Shown one piece after another: positions 12,800 through 25,143 of a stretch of DNA of 64,000 bases; the stretch's first letter is position 1, and each line of letters begins with the position of its first letter. Under the pieces are notes generated by a model. It was not told the DNA's origin and ran no database searches. It saw only the letters and a list, made by a program, of their open reading frames with translations. This DNA comes from Taiwanofungus camphoratus. Taxonomy: Eukaryota; Basidiomycota; Agaricomycetes; Polyporales; Taiwanofungaceae. The stretch lies in the NCBI GenBank assembly GCA_003999685.1, contig CP021221.1, positions 930,001-994,000 on the forward strand. Reading direction: 5' to 3'. Position numbers and translations under genes: made by a program.

Positions 12800-13961
12800 C
12801 AGCTGTGACGAAATCTTGATCCGCATCGAAGTTCCCTTATGTGTGTGCGTGTTGTAACTTGTGTGTTGGGGATGTAAAAGGAAGGCAACCACTGAAAATA
12901 GACAGAGCGGTGCATAATGATTCGGTGATCCAACTGACAGACAGAATCTCTACAGCCTAGACAACTCTACTCGACCTTTGGTGCCAAAAATCATAACACC
13001 GGCTTTGGCCAATACTCCTATATCACGTCACTGTCAACACAGCTCTCGGAGTTAAATTTGGATGTTCAACATAAGATCAGTAACTGTTCAGACACAGACC
13101 TAGAGTCCAAGCATACGGCGTAGTCTCATGCTCTGTGCGCGAATACATGACCCTAACAAGTATAGGAAGCAACCCATTGTTGAGTCTATCTTGTGGTGAC
13201 TGAGGCATCCACTCAGACCTCCGATGTTGTGAAACGTTCGAGATTCAACAAGAAGATGTCGACTGTGTCCAATGCTGACCTGGGAAAGGGGACGGGGCCG
13301 GTGAACGACATCGTTACTGCACGCGCATCTTGCCTGTAACACATCCTGTAAGATGCAACACGATGCGATCATAGAAATGACAACTGTTTGAATCTGTGAG
13401 GTGCATTTTGCGCAGAATGCCGTGCTATACCTGCGACGAGCGTCATGTACCAGGGCAGGTACAACATAGCTTGTCACGCTCGAAGCCTGGTGAGCCCAAT
13501 TGTGGATCTATGTGCATGCATACTGTATGTGCCATGTGTCGCCTTCCCAGCTGAATGTGTCGGGCACCATTGTAGCGCGTTGTAATACTTCGTAGAAGGA
13601 TGAAGGTCATTTACTTTTGCGCGTGAATATCAACGGTATACACGTTCGAAATAAACAGGCGCATCGCCAATTTATTTGAAAGGCAAGCTCAGGAGTGACA
13701 GACTTACATAGCCATGTCTTCAAATCTTCAAGCGTTGCTGTTTCACCCCCTAGGCTGGCTTTTCCGTCTATGTTGCCAAGATACTTACCTCACGGTGGAA
13801 AACAGCTACTGCAAGGAAGGTCGATCATGCTTGAGCACGTGATCGATCAGCTCTTTTCGTGAAGCTGCAGTGCACCGTTCATCCTGTTTGTTTCCAAACT
13901 CGAGGTGCTACCTAGTCATAGGTTCTGCTCACGCGGTGTCTATTCAGTTAGACGTTTCAAT
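12800..13961. other. Intergenic region upstream of NHP2
   Basis: About 1.16 kb with no convincing gene. A minus-strand frame at 13100-13477 has no ATG at its start and no recognisable motif. A palindromic CACGTG E-box sits near 13836, within 130 bp of the NHP2 start, and may serve as a promoter element. Confidence 0.45.
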
Positions 13962-14741
13962 ATGGCCAAAGACAAGTCCGAGAAGAAAGACAAGAAAAGA
14001 AAGGAAACCAAGGAGGTGACAGAGACTGTCACCAAATCTGTTGAAGTGGGTGAGGATGTCGACATGGATGATATGGAGGTTGCGAAAGTGAGTAGTTTAC
14101 CCCTTAGATCTCTGTGGGTCGTAACGAGGCTGTGTAGGTGGAGAAAAAAGTGAAGAAGGACAAGGAGGAGATCTTGATTCCCCTCGAAGACCTTTCACCA
14201 ATTGCGCACCCTCTAGCGCAAAAGAAATTACTGAAGAAATTGCACAAGACGATCAGGAAGGGTGAGATGATCCCACCCTTTTGTGCATTAGCTTGATTTT
14301 TTGCTCACTTTTGCGTGTTCATATGCAGCTTCAAGACAACGGCAAATCAAGCGGGGGGTCAAAGAAGTCGTGAAGGGGATTCGTAAAGGCGAAAAAGGGT
14401 GAGTCGTCTGGCTAATCCATCTCTGTACACACTGACGCAGTTGCGTACAAAGGCTGTTGGTGCTTGCCGCGGATATCACACCTGTCGACATCATCTCACA
14501 TCTACCGGTACTGAGCGAGGACGCCGGTGTACCATATGTCTTCGTTACGTCGAAGGAGGAGCTTGGTCACGCCAGTGCAACAAAACGACCAACCAGCTGC
14601 GTTATGGTATGTCCGGAGTCGAAGAAAAACGCAAAACGGAAGGAGGGGAACGAGAAGGGGGACAAGGATGATGATTACCGGGAGCTGTACGAGGAATGTT
14701 GTCGAGAAGTGGAGAAACTTGACCAGAAGGTCGTCTTTTGA
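13962..14741 (+). CDS. NHP2: H/ACA snoRNP protein NHP2 (L7Ae family)
   Basis: Core protein of H/ACA small nucleolar ribonucleoproteins that guide rRNA pseudouridylation, and of telomerase RNP in some species; nucleolar. It starts at ATG 13962 with a Lys-rich leader (MAKDKSEKKDKKRKETKE). Exons follow with EILIPLEDLSPIAHPLA, KKLLKKLHKTIRK, RQIKRGVKEVVKGIRKGEKG and the L7Ae core LLVLAADITPVDIISHLP, then VPYVFVTSKEELGHASATKR and PTSCVMV. The C-terminus has a lysine-rich insert before YRELYEECCREVEKL. Four exons are visible with introns of about 50-60 nt; the first ends at 14087. The long Lys-rich N-terminus and the charged insert near the C-terminus exceed the compact yeast protein. Confidence 0.93.
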
Positions 14742-15082
14742 TTATTCCACTGCTTGTACCTCCATTTTCTGCTTGATCCATTCTTGCCATTCACACACAC
14801 GCGATGTGCCTCAGAACATGATGGTACTTATGTGGCGGATGCAAAAGTCGTTGCTGGTAGTCAAGTAAAGCATATGCGAGCCTCGAGGTTAGATGAAACG
14901 CCGTGTGGCCACGTCACGGGAATCGTGGTCCAGGACGATCACAAGTAAGTAGTGCTTTCTCACGGCCGTCCCATAAGGATTTCCACTTCAAAAATAAACA
15001 GGCCACCTTCCTACTTCTTGTTCCAGTTCACACTACACAACGGATTGCCAGCCCAACCTAGGCTTCCCACATTCTCTTCTCA
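14742..15082. other. Short intergenic region between NHP2 and BFR1
   Basis: About 340 nt between two genes on the same strand. Nothing coding is supported. It presumably holds the NHP2 3' UTR and the BFR1 promoter. Confidence 0.45.
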
Positions 15083-16910
15083 ATGGCTGTTGGAAGAACC
15101 AAGTCCGGCCCTGCTAACGGTGCTGGCAAGAAGGCAAAGGCCGCCGTTTCCTCCGCAAACGGTAGCAATGCGAATGACAGTGCCAGCCCCACCACTCCTA
15201 CTGCCGAGGTGTCATCACAACAACCCACATTTGCGGCGTATGGGCCTGGTAAGCCCGACAAGGTTGTATACGACCGCGAGCAGGAGCAAATCAAGGTTGA
15301 AATTGATGCTCTCCAGGTCAAAGTTGTGAGTAGCTGTTCCGTGCGACTCGTTAACGTCATGTCCTTCATTCTGCATCCAGTCTGCCGTGAAGGACAAGAT
15401 CAACTTGACGTCAAAGTCTGGTCCCGGGAATGATAGGCGGACGGCGCTCAGAGCTGAGCTGGATGGCATCCGCGGTCAGCAGTCTACGAGCAAAGCATCA
15501 CGGGGGAGGATTTTTGATCAGCTCAAGGCTCTCCAGGATGGCATTCAAAAGAAGGTGTGTGGGCTGCCTGCGGTCGGACTATACATATTAATCCTGGGCT
15601 CAGATCAAGGATCTTAACGCTGCAAAAGCCAAAGTTCCCTACAAGACTGTAGCTGAGGTTGACGAGCGCATCAAGTATGTGTTTGTTTGCATCTTTATGG
15701 CGTTTGCTTACCTTCAACCTTCAGGCAGCTGGAGAAGCAGGTAGAAACAGGCAGCCTGAAGATCGTTGACGAGAAGCGCGCTCTGGCTGAAATCAGCCAG
15801 TGCAAGCGCAGCCGGCGGATTGTAGAGGGTTTCCAAGCAGAACAGGACTCAATTGAGACTGATCGCGCCGCTGCTGACGAGCTGCGAAAGCAGCTCGACG
15901 ATCCTGAGGCTAAGGCGGCATCGGAGCGCTACGACGCCATCAAGGCCGAGCTTGATGAGCTCAAAAAGGAGGGCGATGAGGCTTTTGCGAACCGCAACAA
16001 GCTATTCGACGAGCGCAACGCGCTGCAGGGTCAGCTCGACACGCTGTACAACCAAAAGCGCGAGTCCGCCCAGCGATACCGTGAGGCGAACGACAAGTAC
16101 TGGACAAAGGTGAATGAGGACCGCGCGAGGCGTGCGGAGCGAGCACGTGCGCAGCGTGCAGCGGAGGAGGAGGCCAAGAAGAAGGAACAGGCGGGTCGTC
16201 TGCGCGAGGAGGCTGCCATGCCTGCCTTCCAGGCCCAAATCGAGGACTGCCAGACGCTCATCGACCACCTTTCCGGGAAAAGCTCTGACGCTCCGGCATT
16301 GTCCACTCTGACAGAGAAGACAGACCTGACGGGTGTACCCAAGCTCGAGTTACGCAAGGTGGAGGCGGGACCTGGCGAGGGCTTGATAGCTCGCAAAAAG
16401 AAGGGTGAGGAGGAGGAATCGTACTTCGTTGGTGGCAATACCAAGGTGAAGAAAGGAAGGAAAGGCGGAGTCAAACCCAGCGCTCCGTCAGACAGCACCG
16501 GCACCGAAGCATCAGGGAGTCAACTGAACATTCCGCTGCCGACGCTGACGGCTCTGCTTACACTTTCAATATCACCTCCTACTTCACCCGCGGACATTCC
16601 ACGAGTTGTCGAGGATCTGAAGTCAAAAAAGGCCTGGTATGAAACTAACCAGGCGCGGGTGACAGCCGAAAACAAGGAGAAGGCGGAGGCCAAAATCAGA
16701 CAGCTGATTGGTAAGGCCAACGGCAAGACAGATACGTTTTCACAACAAGACGATCTTAAGCCCCCGAATGGCGGCGGAGAGCACCCTGCGGAACCAGCAC
16801 CCACTCCGTCGACCACTGACAAACTCTCAGCTGCTGTGCCGACCGATTCTGTTGTCGAGAAGTTGGAGACTGTACAGGAACATGATGCGAATGGAGAGGA
16901 ACATGAATGA
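15083..16910 (+). CDS. BFR1: BFR1-like mRNP/nuclear segregation coiled-coil protein
   Basis: Relative of yeast Bfr1, a polysome- and ER-associated RNA-binding protein linked to secretion and ploidy maintenance. It starts MAVGRTKSGPANGAGKKAK. An AYGPGKPDKVVYDREQEQIK block precedes an intron, then KDKINLTSKSGPGNDRRTAL and a domain of almost unbroken charged coiled coil: KQVETGSLKIVDEKRALAEI, SQCKRSRRIVEGFQAEQDSI, then repeated Glu/Lys/Arg helices. After about residue 340 comes a Gly/Lys-rich linker (KKGRKGGVKPSAP) and a helical C-terminal segment (LPTLTALLTLSISPPTSPAD). At least four exons with short introns. The length of about 540 residues is near the fungal norm. It lies on the same strand as NHP2. 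Confidence 0.92.
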
Positions 16911-17234
16911 ACATTGCTCGTATATCATCTATCAAGATATCAGGATTGTATATTTACTGCACAATCTATTTCCCCATTCACATCCACACTTGCCCATCTC
17001 GACTGCCGAATATACAGTGAGTTGGAACCGCCGGTGTTATGTGCAACAATATGTACGAATACGACATGGGGAATAGTGTCAATTTTATCGAACAAGGACA
17101 ATACATCAGTTAGGCAAGGAGTCAATAATAATTATGCAGCCAGGGGAAAGCAAGACAGGGAGAATATAGGATTAGTACCAACGAGTAAGATAGCGTCCAT
17201 GGAATGCAATTCAATGAGGGACTAAGTATTTATT
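16911..17234. other. Convergent intergenic region between BFR1 and the RFX gene
   Basis: About 320 AT-richer nucleotides between two 3' ends. Only 3' UTR sequence is expected; no other feature seen. Confidence 0.45.
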
Positions 17235-20213
17235 TCAAGCCTCTGATTTCACCTGTTCCGGTTCATTGTCCGGTTCGCTGCTGCCGATAGACGGGGGCGT
17301 GCCAGACGCGCTAGAGATGCCGATTTCCTGCGGAGTGAATGCGGCCGCATCAAAAGAGGTGGATCCTGACACATAGTCGGGGAATGATAAACTTGACGCG
17401 TGAACGGGCATGGTATCATCGTGACTAGATGAAGCGTCCATGTATGAAAGTGACCCGAAGGCGTCGGAGTTGAAGGAGGTCGACACAGCATCAAGGCTGG
17501 GACCAAAGGTATCCTGCTGCAATGCTGCCAGCATGCTCGAAGTAGTCGGCGTGTGTGTCATTACTGAGTGAGGAACGTCGAGCGCATGTCCAAAGCTTTC
17601 TTGGCCAGCCATCGGTGAGAGGGTAAAGAACTGCTGTTGCATCATAGGCTCAACCGATGCTGCAACCGAATTGGTCGAAAGAGCGACACTCCTGAGAACA
17701 TTGAGACCGATCCAGTCGCTGAGACGACCATTCAGTACGTAGGATTTGGCTATGCATGATTCGGACAACTTACTCAAGGAACAGCTTCAGGATCTGGAAA
17801 GCACCGAAAGCAGGGTCGCTCCGTATCGTCTATATAAGACGGTCAGGGCAAGAACTAGACCAAGTAAGGTGAGATTCTTACCAAATCTCGCATGACCTGG
17901 CTGGTCACATAACCCCATCGAATTAAGACACTCCTCGAACTCATCGTAGCACGCTCTTCAGACCCATTTCCCCGTCCACCCATCAATCTCTCACAACATT
18001 TATCTGCCCAAGCCATGACGTCTCGCACAGGGTCGCTGCTTTTTGGAAGATTATCCAAAATAACCACAAACTCCACCTCTAACAACTGCACGAGATCTTC
18101 GTGCCTACAGTTGCAAACTAGGGCCGATTGGTTCCGGACGGATTCGAAATCAATCTTTTGCCAAGACCGGCGCATATCGTGCAGCTGCTTGGGATTAGTC
18201 AAAACAGTAGTTAATGCTTGTGTTACTTGATAGATGTCAAGGAACCGCACTGAGTCGTAGAGAATGTATCAGAGGATGTATCACAGGGATGATGGATCAC
18301 TCACAAACAAGATGTCCAAAACGAGCTCCAAGCTCGACTTTAGGTTCAACAAACGTATTGCCGTACCCTTCGAGAGCAACGAGCAAGATCTTCTCCATTT
18401 TATCTGCAAGTTGACGTAAACCCGCCAAAGAAGCTTGTGGTATCGGGGAAAGCATTTGCGAGCGAAGCATTTCGAGAGTTTCCTTCGGAAAATCTGTAAA
18501 CAAGCGCCATAATACGGTTTAAGAAAAGCTTACATCATATACGATGGCATCTGCCTTAGCCATCAAGCCTGCCACAGCTGGAGCATGCACAACTTCGCGA
18601 TGGCTACCGTTGAGGTTTGACCAAAAGGTCCGCAGGTGCAGCTCAAATTGATCAAACCGGTACGACCGGACGCTCTCGAGCAGAGAATCAAGATGATCCT
18701 GGAACCATCTCCAAACCTCACGGGCAGCAATACTTTGCGAAGAAGTTGAGTTACCACCGACAGCTTCCTCAATCGATGGGAAATTGGGCATCTGCCTCAC
18801 AGAGATAGGCGAGGAGGCAGCCATGAGGGAAAGACCGCCGACTCCCGGAGGTGAAGACTGAGATGGTACGGGTAAGGGTCCATCGGCTTGCCCGGCGTGT
18901 CTTCTAATAGGGGCTTGAACAGGGTAGGAGTTGCTGGACGGACGCTGAGTGACCTGGGCTAACGCGAGTAGACTGGTCGCAGTCGGAGTCTTCTCATCAG
19001 CAAAGAGAGCTGGGTTCTTGACGCCGTTGCTGAGGTTCAGTGAATTTCGCTTGGAGACATTTCCTGAACTTGCGCCCTCGGATTCATCTTCGTCTTCGTC
19101 ATCTGAACCACCACGATTCGAAGCTTCGGCTTGCTCGCTAGCCATACGAGCAGCATTAACCGACTGTTGCGCGGCGTTGTTGTTAGACTTTCGAATATAA
19201 TCCTGCAGGAATTCGGCTTCTGCCGATGTTGCAGGACGTATGCCGCAATCTGCCAAGACAAGCGGCAATCAGGAATTGACTGACCCATGATTGAAGTAAC
19301 ACGTACAATGATATTTGCTATTCCCTCTGACGCCCAAACGTCTTGTTTTGATGGTAGGGAAACATAACCTGATGGCTTTCCCAAGTGTGGCGGTATTGAT
19401 GTGTGGTATACCATACTGGTCACACACTCGCCGATAAGAAAAATAGAGCCCCTGGCGCGGGACGTTCCCGTCGGGATACGGCGAGTAGTTTGCAGTAAGC
19501 CTGGGCGAGAGAATTCAGATATTGGCAGGCTAGCAAATACTGCCAACATACCATGCCTGTACAAAAATCTGCTTCGCCCTGTCCGACGCACTCGTCGTCG
19601 TGGCCGCGCGGACATTAGCAGCCAACTTCTCCAACGCATGATCCGGGCTCAGCGTCATTCGCCCAAAGACGCCTGTGGTGTGCATAGTCTCCGGATTCTG
19701 ACCCATGGAATGCTGTCCAGCACCAAACATCGAGTGGTAATCAGGCGTAGCTGAACCGAGGTACATGGAAATGTCTTCAGTCTCACTGGAAGAAGAATGC
19801 ACGCTTTCGCAATCGCGAGGATAAGGTGACGCGGCAACGCGAGCCCGAATATGCGTAGCACGAAGATGACTCTTCAGAGAAGGATTTGCGACGTTGTGAT
19901 TTGGAGGGGAATCACCAGGCGTTGCGAGATCAGTTGAAGCTAACGAGTACGCAGATGAGTGTGATGTGTCCGAGGTCGTGCGTGCGTGATCAAACGAGTT
20001 CGTTGTATGGAAAGAAGCACGGTACAGGTCTTCGGAGGTTGGCGGCATAACAGCCGACGTCCGCAAAATGCCACCCTGAGAAGACTGGGGACGGGAACCC
20101 GGTGAGTTGGACGGTGTCGACGATACCGAATTGGAGCGCGAGTGGGGGTGATTGTTTGGTATGAAGTCGAACGGGATATTTGTGGCCATCATCTGCAGGT
20201 TCACCGCCGCCAT
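17235..20213 (-). CDS. RFX-family winged-helix transcription factor
   Basis: Nuclear regulator of the RFX family; yeast Crt1/Rfx1 represses DNA-damage-inducible genes and other fungal RFX proteins act in cell division. Exon 1 (from ATG 20213) is Ser/Pro-rich and ends SASDRAKQIFVQAW. A separate exon (about 19500-19312) holds the RFX DNA-binding domain: NYSPYPDGNVPRQGLYFSYR, VCDQYGIPHINTATLGKAIR and KTRRLGVRGNSKYHY, continuing as CGIRPATSAEAEF in the next exon. The TRRLG.RGNSKYHY.G signature is diagnostic. Downstream, an acidic Ser-rich linker is followed by an extended helical region (VWRWFQDHLDSLLESVRSYR, FLDIYQVTQALTTVLTNPKQ, VRDVMAWADKCCERLMGG), equivalent to the conserved B/C/dimerisation regions. 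A Ser/Thr/Met-rich tail ends at 17235. Six or more exons. Confidence 0.92.
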
Positions 20214-20774
20214 AAGATAAGGATTGGCGAATGTAGTTGGTGGTAAAGACAGTGGTGGATTGCAGCAGCTTTAGGAGTTGAAGATCGGGCCAGCCGGAAT
20301 AACGAAGAGAAAAGAGGGTCGAGGGAGTGATTTAAGGGTATTCACGCAGCGGCCAGCAGGGTACGAGAGCAAGAGAACTGATGATTAGGTGATGGGACGC
20401 CGCCCAACCCCCGGCGGAAATGGAATGCAGGGAGGAATACTTGTGTCCAGTCCCCCGGAGATATATTTGCTGGCGATAGAAAAAAAATGATAACGGCTTT
20501 TGGGCCGAAATGAGAGGAAAGTTCAGATCTGCGAGAAACGGGAGATGGCAGGAGATGTTGTCGGTGGTCAAGGCAACTCTGACAATTCGCCAGTTTTTGG
20601 TCTCAGCCACAAGGTCACCAGCGCCTATCTCTCCCCGGCCGGGCCGCGGCCGTGAATCGCGGACACCAAACGAGTTGTGACAGACTTGGGGCCAGTCATG
20701 GAACCACGCTTTGATAGACAGATCATCGTACATACTGCATACACATATCATACAACCCATCTGATTCGTTTGTC
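20214..20774. other. Intergenic region between the RFX gene and PPN1
   Basis: About 560 nt between the RFX start and the PPN1 stop. It holds the RFX promoter. No additional gene is supported. Confidence 0.45.
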
Positions 20775-23303
20775 TCAAGCCTCGTCTGCTCCCATGTACA
20801 TGTATTTCCTAAACCGCTTTCTCAGCTTCTTCTCCGCGTCTCCGGCCAGACGTTGCGCAAGGTCCGTCCAAGATGGGATGGTCAGGTCTGCCAATCTATA
20901 AGGCGCGTACTTCGACTCGGTGATGGTGGCGTTCCGAAGAGACTGAGGAAGATGTCGCAGGGGTATGGGGTACCAGAACGCAGGCTTTGCTTCCTCATGA
21001 GGAGGATGTAGAGATGAAACGGGAAATGTCAGATACTCAAGCTTGTACTTGGGCCTATGCTTCTTGTCGCTGGCCTCCAAACTCGGTAGGTTGTACTGTG
21101 CACAGCACTTTATAAGCGACTGTTCAAATCATAAAGTAGACAGATCCCGACCTGGGCATAGCCTAAAGCCGACCACAATCTGTTAGTGCGTGATGGTGAA
21201 TCAGGGTTGGAATGCCATGGTTGTGTCAGCCTGCACCCCCAAGAACTGTTGAACGATGGCTCGGTGCACAATGCAGATTGCAAGTCGCGACTCTTCATAC
21301 CGACTTCTCCGCGGTTAACACGCCGAGGGTCGTACGGAGTCCCAGTGATGTTGTATGTGAAAATTCGAAAGGACGGTAGATACGGATTGGGAACCACTGA
21401 AGGAGCGACATTGACCACCGCATAGTCGTCGTAGCTCATATTCTTCGAGGCTTTTGGCAGATCGGCAAAGTCTTCGAGGAGCGCTTTATATAATTCCCTC
21501 TTGTGCTTCTCAATATGCGACCCATCTTCGTCTAACGCCGCCATTCTGCTCACTCCAGTCAGATCCTCGGCCTTGAGGAAGAAGAACTAGACGAAAATGC
21601 GTGAAAGCTACTTGAAAAACAATTGGGATAACGTACATGGTCTGCATTCATGTGCTTATGAACACACTCCGTCAGCACGGTAGATCGCTGTCTTTATCGA
21701 AGAGCTCACCCCATAGAGATGTCCTAGGATTGTGTCTTGATACCTGAGAGACAGCTCGACATAACGAACGTACTAGTCCGAGATCAATAACGCGAGCAAG
21801 ACTATTTACAAGACACTTACGCATTCAGGAAAGAAGTTGTATGATGACGGAGGAACATGACCACTCAGCCAAACCTATGCCGGAGTTAGGACTCAATTTC
21901 GCGCCGACAGGAAAGTCCTACCTGCATGCCCCGTCTCCTGAACATTTCCAGTTGGACCTGCAACCAGTCAAACTGAAGGTTGCCGGGGTCCTCAGGATCT
22001 GTGGATTCACAACCTCCCACAGCTGGTTGCCAGGACGACCATGTTAACTTCAGTATAATCGTCACTTCTTCCAAAACCGCACCTTTGTTTGAGTCATAGA
22101 AGTACATCGTATTGAGGCTGATAACAGCGACAGAGTCTGGTATTACCTCCACTGAGTAGTAGCCGCCTCTTTGGAATATCTGATATGACTCGAATGGGAC
22201 GAAAGACCTCCAAATACTAGAAAAAAGGTTCATGGAAGACGTGAGCACTTCGAAGAGAAGATAATCCTTACGAAGAAAAGGTGGACGTGATCCTATTCGG
22301 ACCTAGAGCACATTCCTTCTCACTGAGTGAGCGCTCCGCAAACACGCACGATACCCATACCTGGCATCATAATGTTCTGGACGCGGTACGTGAGCTCTCA
22401 CGCATGCAATGCCTAAACTAAAACCCACTTACATGCGCTTTTGCAAATTCGCAAAATAATGTCAGTCAGGCTTCCTGTGTAAGAATAATGTCAAAGTACA
22501 TACGCCATACATCGTTGTTGCCTGAGAAATAAGGATTGGTGTCATCAGATGCACCTTGGCTCTAGTCCGTAGTATACGCACCTATGCTGGGTATGACAGG
22601 TATCCCCTTGCTCAGAAATACGTCTTCCATCTTCTTCGCCATCGCTCGGTTAAGCATATAAATCTCGCTGGTCGTGCGAGGCTGCTTGCGATCATTGTCG
22701 TGCCTTCTCGTTGTCAGCCAGCCCACACAGCCGGACCTCTCAGAAGAAGCCGCACCTTGCGCTGTCCCCTGTCCCTGCATAAGCGGGTCTCGGTCACCAC
22801 GGAGAATGACCGATGAGAGATGATATACAGACATATTACGAAGTCGATCTCTGAACTCCACTCCTTGTCGAGGAAGTCCAACGTGAAGTTCGTCAAAGTG
22901 AACGGTGAATCGCATTCACTGAAAACGGACAACCGTGTGGAAACCCTCATGGATGAGACAGAGACCCCTACCTATAGGGCATGCCATAGTAACCTGAACG
23001 TCGCTTGGCTCTTTTTGGTTTCATCCTGTGACACGCCGACTTCTCTGAAGCCTCCGTTTTGTAGTAGGGATCTGGGTGCATGTCCGTGATGTGCAGAAAC
23101 CTTCCCTGCAACTTGCGGCGAAGACCTTCCACCCAACAATCGGAGACAACAGTCAGCACGCGGTCGCATGCAAGAGGGTAAGGCATACCTGTCGTCGGTA
23201 CTTCCATCGGGACTTGAGAGGGCGCCGCGAATCCATCCGGCGAAAAGCTCAGGAACAGCAGGAGTAGCAACTTTAGCTCCAACATTCTCGGTGGCCCGAC
23301 CAT
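20775..23303 (-). CDS. PPN1: Vacuolar endopolyphosphatase PPN1
   Basis: Metallophosphoesterase that cleaves inorganic polyphosphate chains inside the vacuole. It starts MVGPPRMLELKLLLLLFLSF, a signal-anchor-like hydrophobic segment. Exons then give LQGRFLHITDMHPDPYY (metal motif 1), CDSPFTLTNFTLDFLDKEW, and FVIWTGDSARHDNDRKQP (motif 2), recovered by joining a tiny exon near 22745 that encodes GDSA. Next come IPVIPSIGNND (motif 3), VAVISLNTMYFYDSN and IFTYNITGTPYDPRRVNRGE. The C-terminus, WTDLAQRLAGDAEKKLRKRF then YMYMGADEA, ends at 20775. All calcineurin-like signature groups that I looked for are present. The gene is cut into many short exons, so exact joins in the centre (21600-22450) are approximate. 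It lies downstream of the hypothetical gene on the same strand. Confidence 0.9.
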
Positions 23304-23733
23304 ACCCCAGTGCGGTCTCGGAGGCAAATGGTTCAGGTCAGACGAGTGTATGCATTGCCGCACGTTGCCATATTCATAGGATCATCGCACGTTCGTGGAG
23401 ATGCACAGTTGCAGTTCAGGCAGATGGCTTTCATGGTCACCAATTCAATATCGGTCTTTGCCGGCTCATTTTACCTATCCTCAAAGGGGGCCGCTCAGTA
23501 GTGCAGCTTGCGTGTCGTAAGAACGCCGTCACGGATCCAACAACAGGTAAAATTACAACACTGTTGATTTAACGACGGACTGCTATACAAGATTATACAT
23601 GCCCAAAGTGATCTAGTCATGGATGAAAGTGGTGCTACAAATGCTCAGGGCGGCGATAACAAAATATAAGATGCCAGGGAACGAACGGCGACAGGCGAGA
23701 TAGTAGCACAAGAAGTCGGCAGGGCTCTGAAGA
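23304..23733. other. PPN1 upstream region
   Basis: About 430 nt, presumed PPN1 promoter plus the 3' UTR of the next gene. Nothing else recognised. Confidence 0.4.
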
Positions 23734-24816
23734 TCACTTTATCTTGATTGATCTTGTCGGAGACGCGCCCATGTCGGCGGGGACGTTCTCCATGCAAGGA
23801 CGGTGTAAGTCGAGGAGAGATGTCGCATTGTCGTTTTCATTGAGGACTTTGCTGATAGACTTCTCTACTAATTGACACGTCTGTACATAACAAATTGCTC
23901 TCAACATTAGACGGATGTAAGTGATTGAACTTAAGGCGCTTACCCTACTATAGCCACCGCGCTCTAGAGTTGCTCGTGCCCTTGCTATAGTATTATGGAT
24001 GGCGTCATAAGCATAACGCCGTCTGCACAATTCAGGTGAGAAGACAAGCGCGACCTTAACAAGGGTTATCACCCACAAGATGCTTTCAAGCTCGTTTCTT
24101 GATCGTGGCAAAAGATATAGGTCTGTGCCAGTTAGGTAGCGTTGGAAGGCTTCATAGGTGGCGCATCCAGATATAAGGGTCTCATCCAAAGAGGGATGGT
24201 CAGTGTCCCAGCTGAACCAATTCTCGCTAGAAGGGAAAAATAGGTGAGAGCGAGTCATAACGAAGTCATTATTAAACGTACTTCAAGTGACTGTGAGCAA
24301 GTGCTTCGGGGCTCTGGGGAGAGAGGAACCGATCCATTAGGTAGATGTGTGCTTGGTTCAACAGAAAGACAGTGCAAGCAGGGTCGAGAGGCCTGTGTGA
24401 GGCTGTTGAGCGCAGAACTTGGGGCCGCAGATGAGAATGACGGCAGTTTATAAAGAACTAGGACGCCGAGGCTGCTGATATATAGGTCTTGATAACTTGA
24501 GCAAAGGAAGCTATGCAAAGCTTAAAAGCCCCTGTGCCAGTGTGAGGTTTGAGATGAACAAACGTGAGGGTTCCAAGCACGAACAATAATATGGGGCGAG
24601 AAAATAACAGAGCCCCGCCTTGTTATAGCAGGTCCATTGCACAACTTCGCACGTTCGTCCGATTTGAAAATTACACATCTGACGTGAGTAACGTACTGCC
24701 GCACCGCGCTTACGCAGCAGCAGCGGCGGCATTGAGCCACTACTGACTCGAATCATTCGCCCATTTACTCCACGGCGATATTTGACTTCATCGTCCGAGC
24801 CCTCCAGAGAGTTCAT
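23734..24816 (-). CDS. Hypothetical protein, no family recognised
   Basis: I do not recognise this protein. The last exons are convincing as coding. One (from about 24226) begins after a good acceptor and reads ENWFSWDTDHPSLDETLISG, then ATYEAFQRYLTGTDLYLLPR and NELESILWVITLVKVALVF. After a short intron, CQLVEKSISKVLNENDNATS leads to the stop at 23734. An upstream exon reads LNQAHIYLMDRFLSPQSP and ALAHSHLKY. A first exon from ATG 24816 (MNSLEGSDDEVKYRRGVNGR) is plausible, with a donor GTAAGC after about 36 codons. The product looks soluble and helical without clear transmembrane or catalytic motifs. Exon joins between 24700 and 24360 are uncertain. Confidence 0.5.
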
Positions 24817-25143
24817 CCGCGACGACTTACCTTGTGGTGCAATTATTATTATTCAACAAAATCCATGACATGCCCTAACATTTGGCTGTGCTTGCCAAGT
24901 ATCACCAAGAACTAGTTCTCGGATATGAGACTTTCGTTGCAGCTTGGCGTCCATCTCTGGTCGACTTCATTGCCATAATCAAAGTACGAGACATATGGCG
25001 AATTTGAACCTTGAAAGGTACCGTTGAGATAGCGGACAGCATGTCACGTCAACTTTCATTCACAAGTTGGTCGCGTGCTCGCGCGGTTGTTGTAAATACT
25101 AGCGTGGAACTCCGAGTTCAACCTACCCTCTTACCCCGACAGG
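24817..25143. other. Divergent promoter region (hypothetical gene / AACS)
   Basis: About 330 nt between divergent start codons. No specific regulatory site is claimed. Confidence 0.4.

Noticed and set aside
13100-13477. Minus-strand frame of 125 codons upstream of NHP2
   Set aside because: No ATG at its start, no motif, no splice-supported extension.
22680-22760. Apparent frameshift in the PPN1 metal-binding motif
   Set aside because: Reading through suggested W-A-G-stop, but a small exon bounded by a good acceptor (TTATGCAG) and donor (AGGTGCGG) restores WTGDSARHDND, so the gene is intact.
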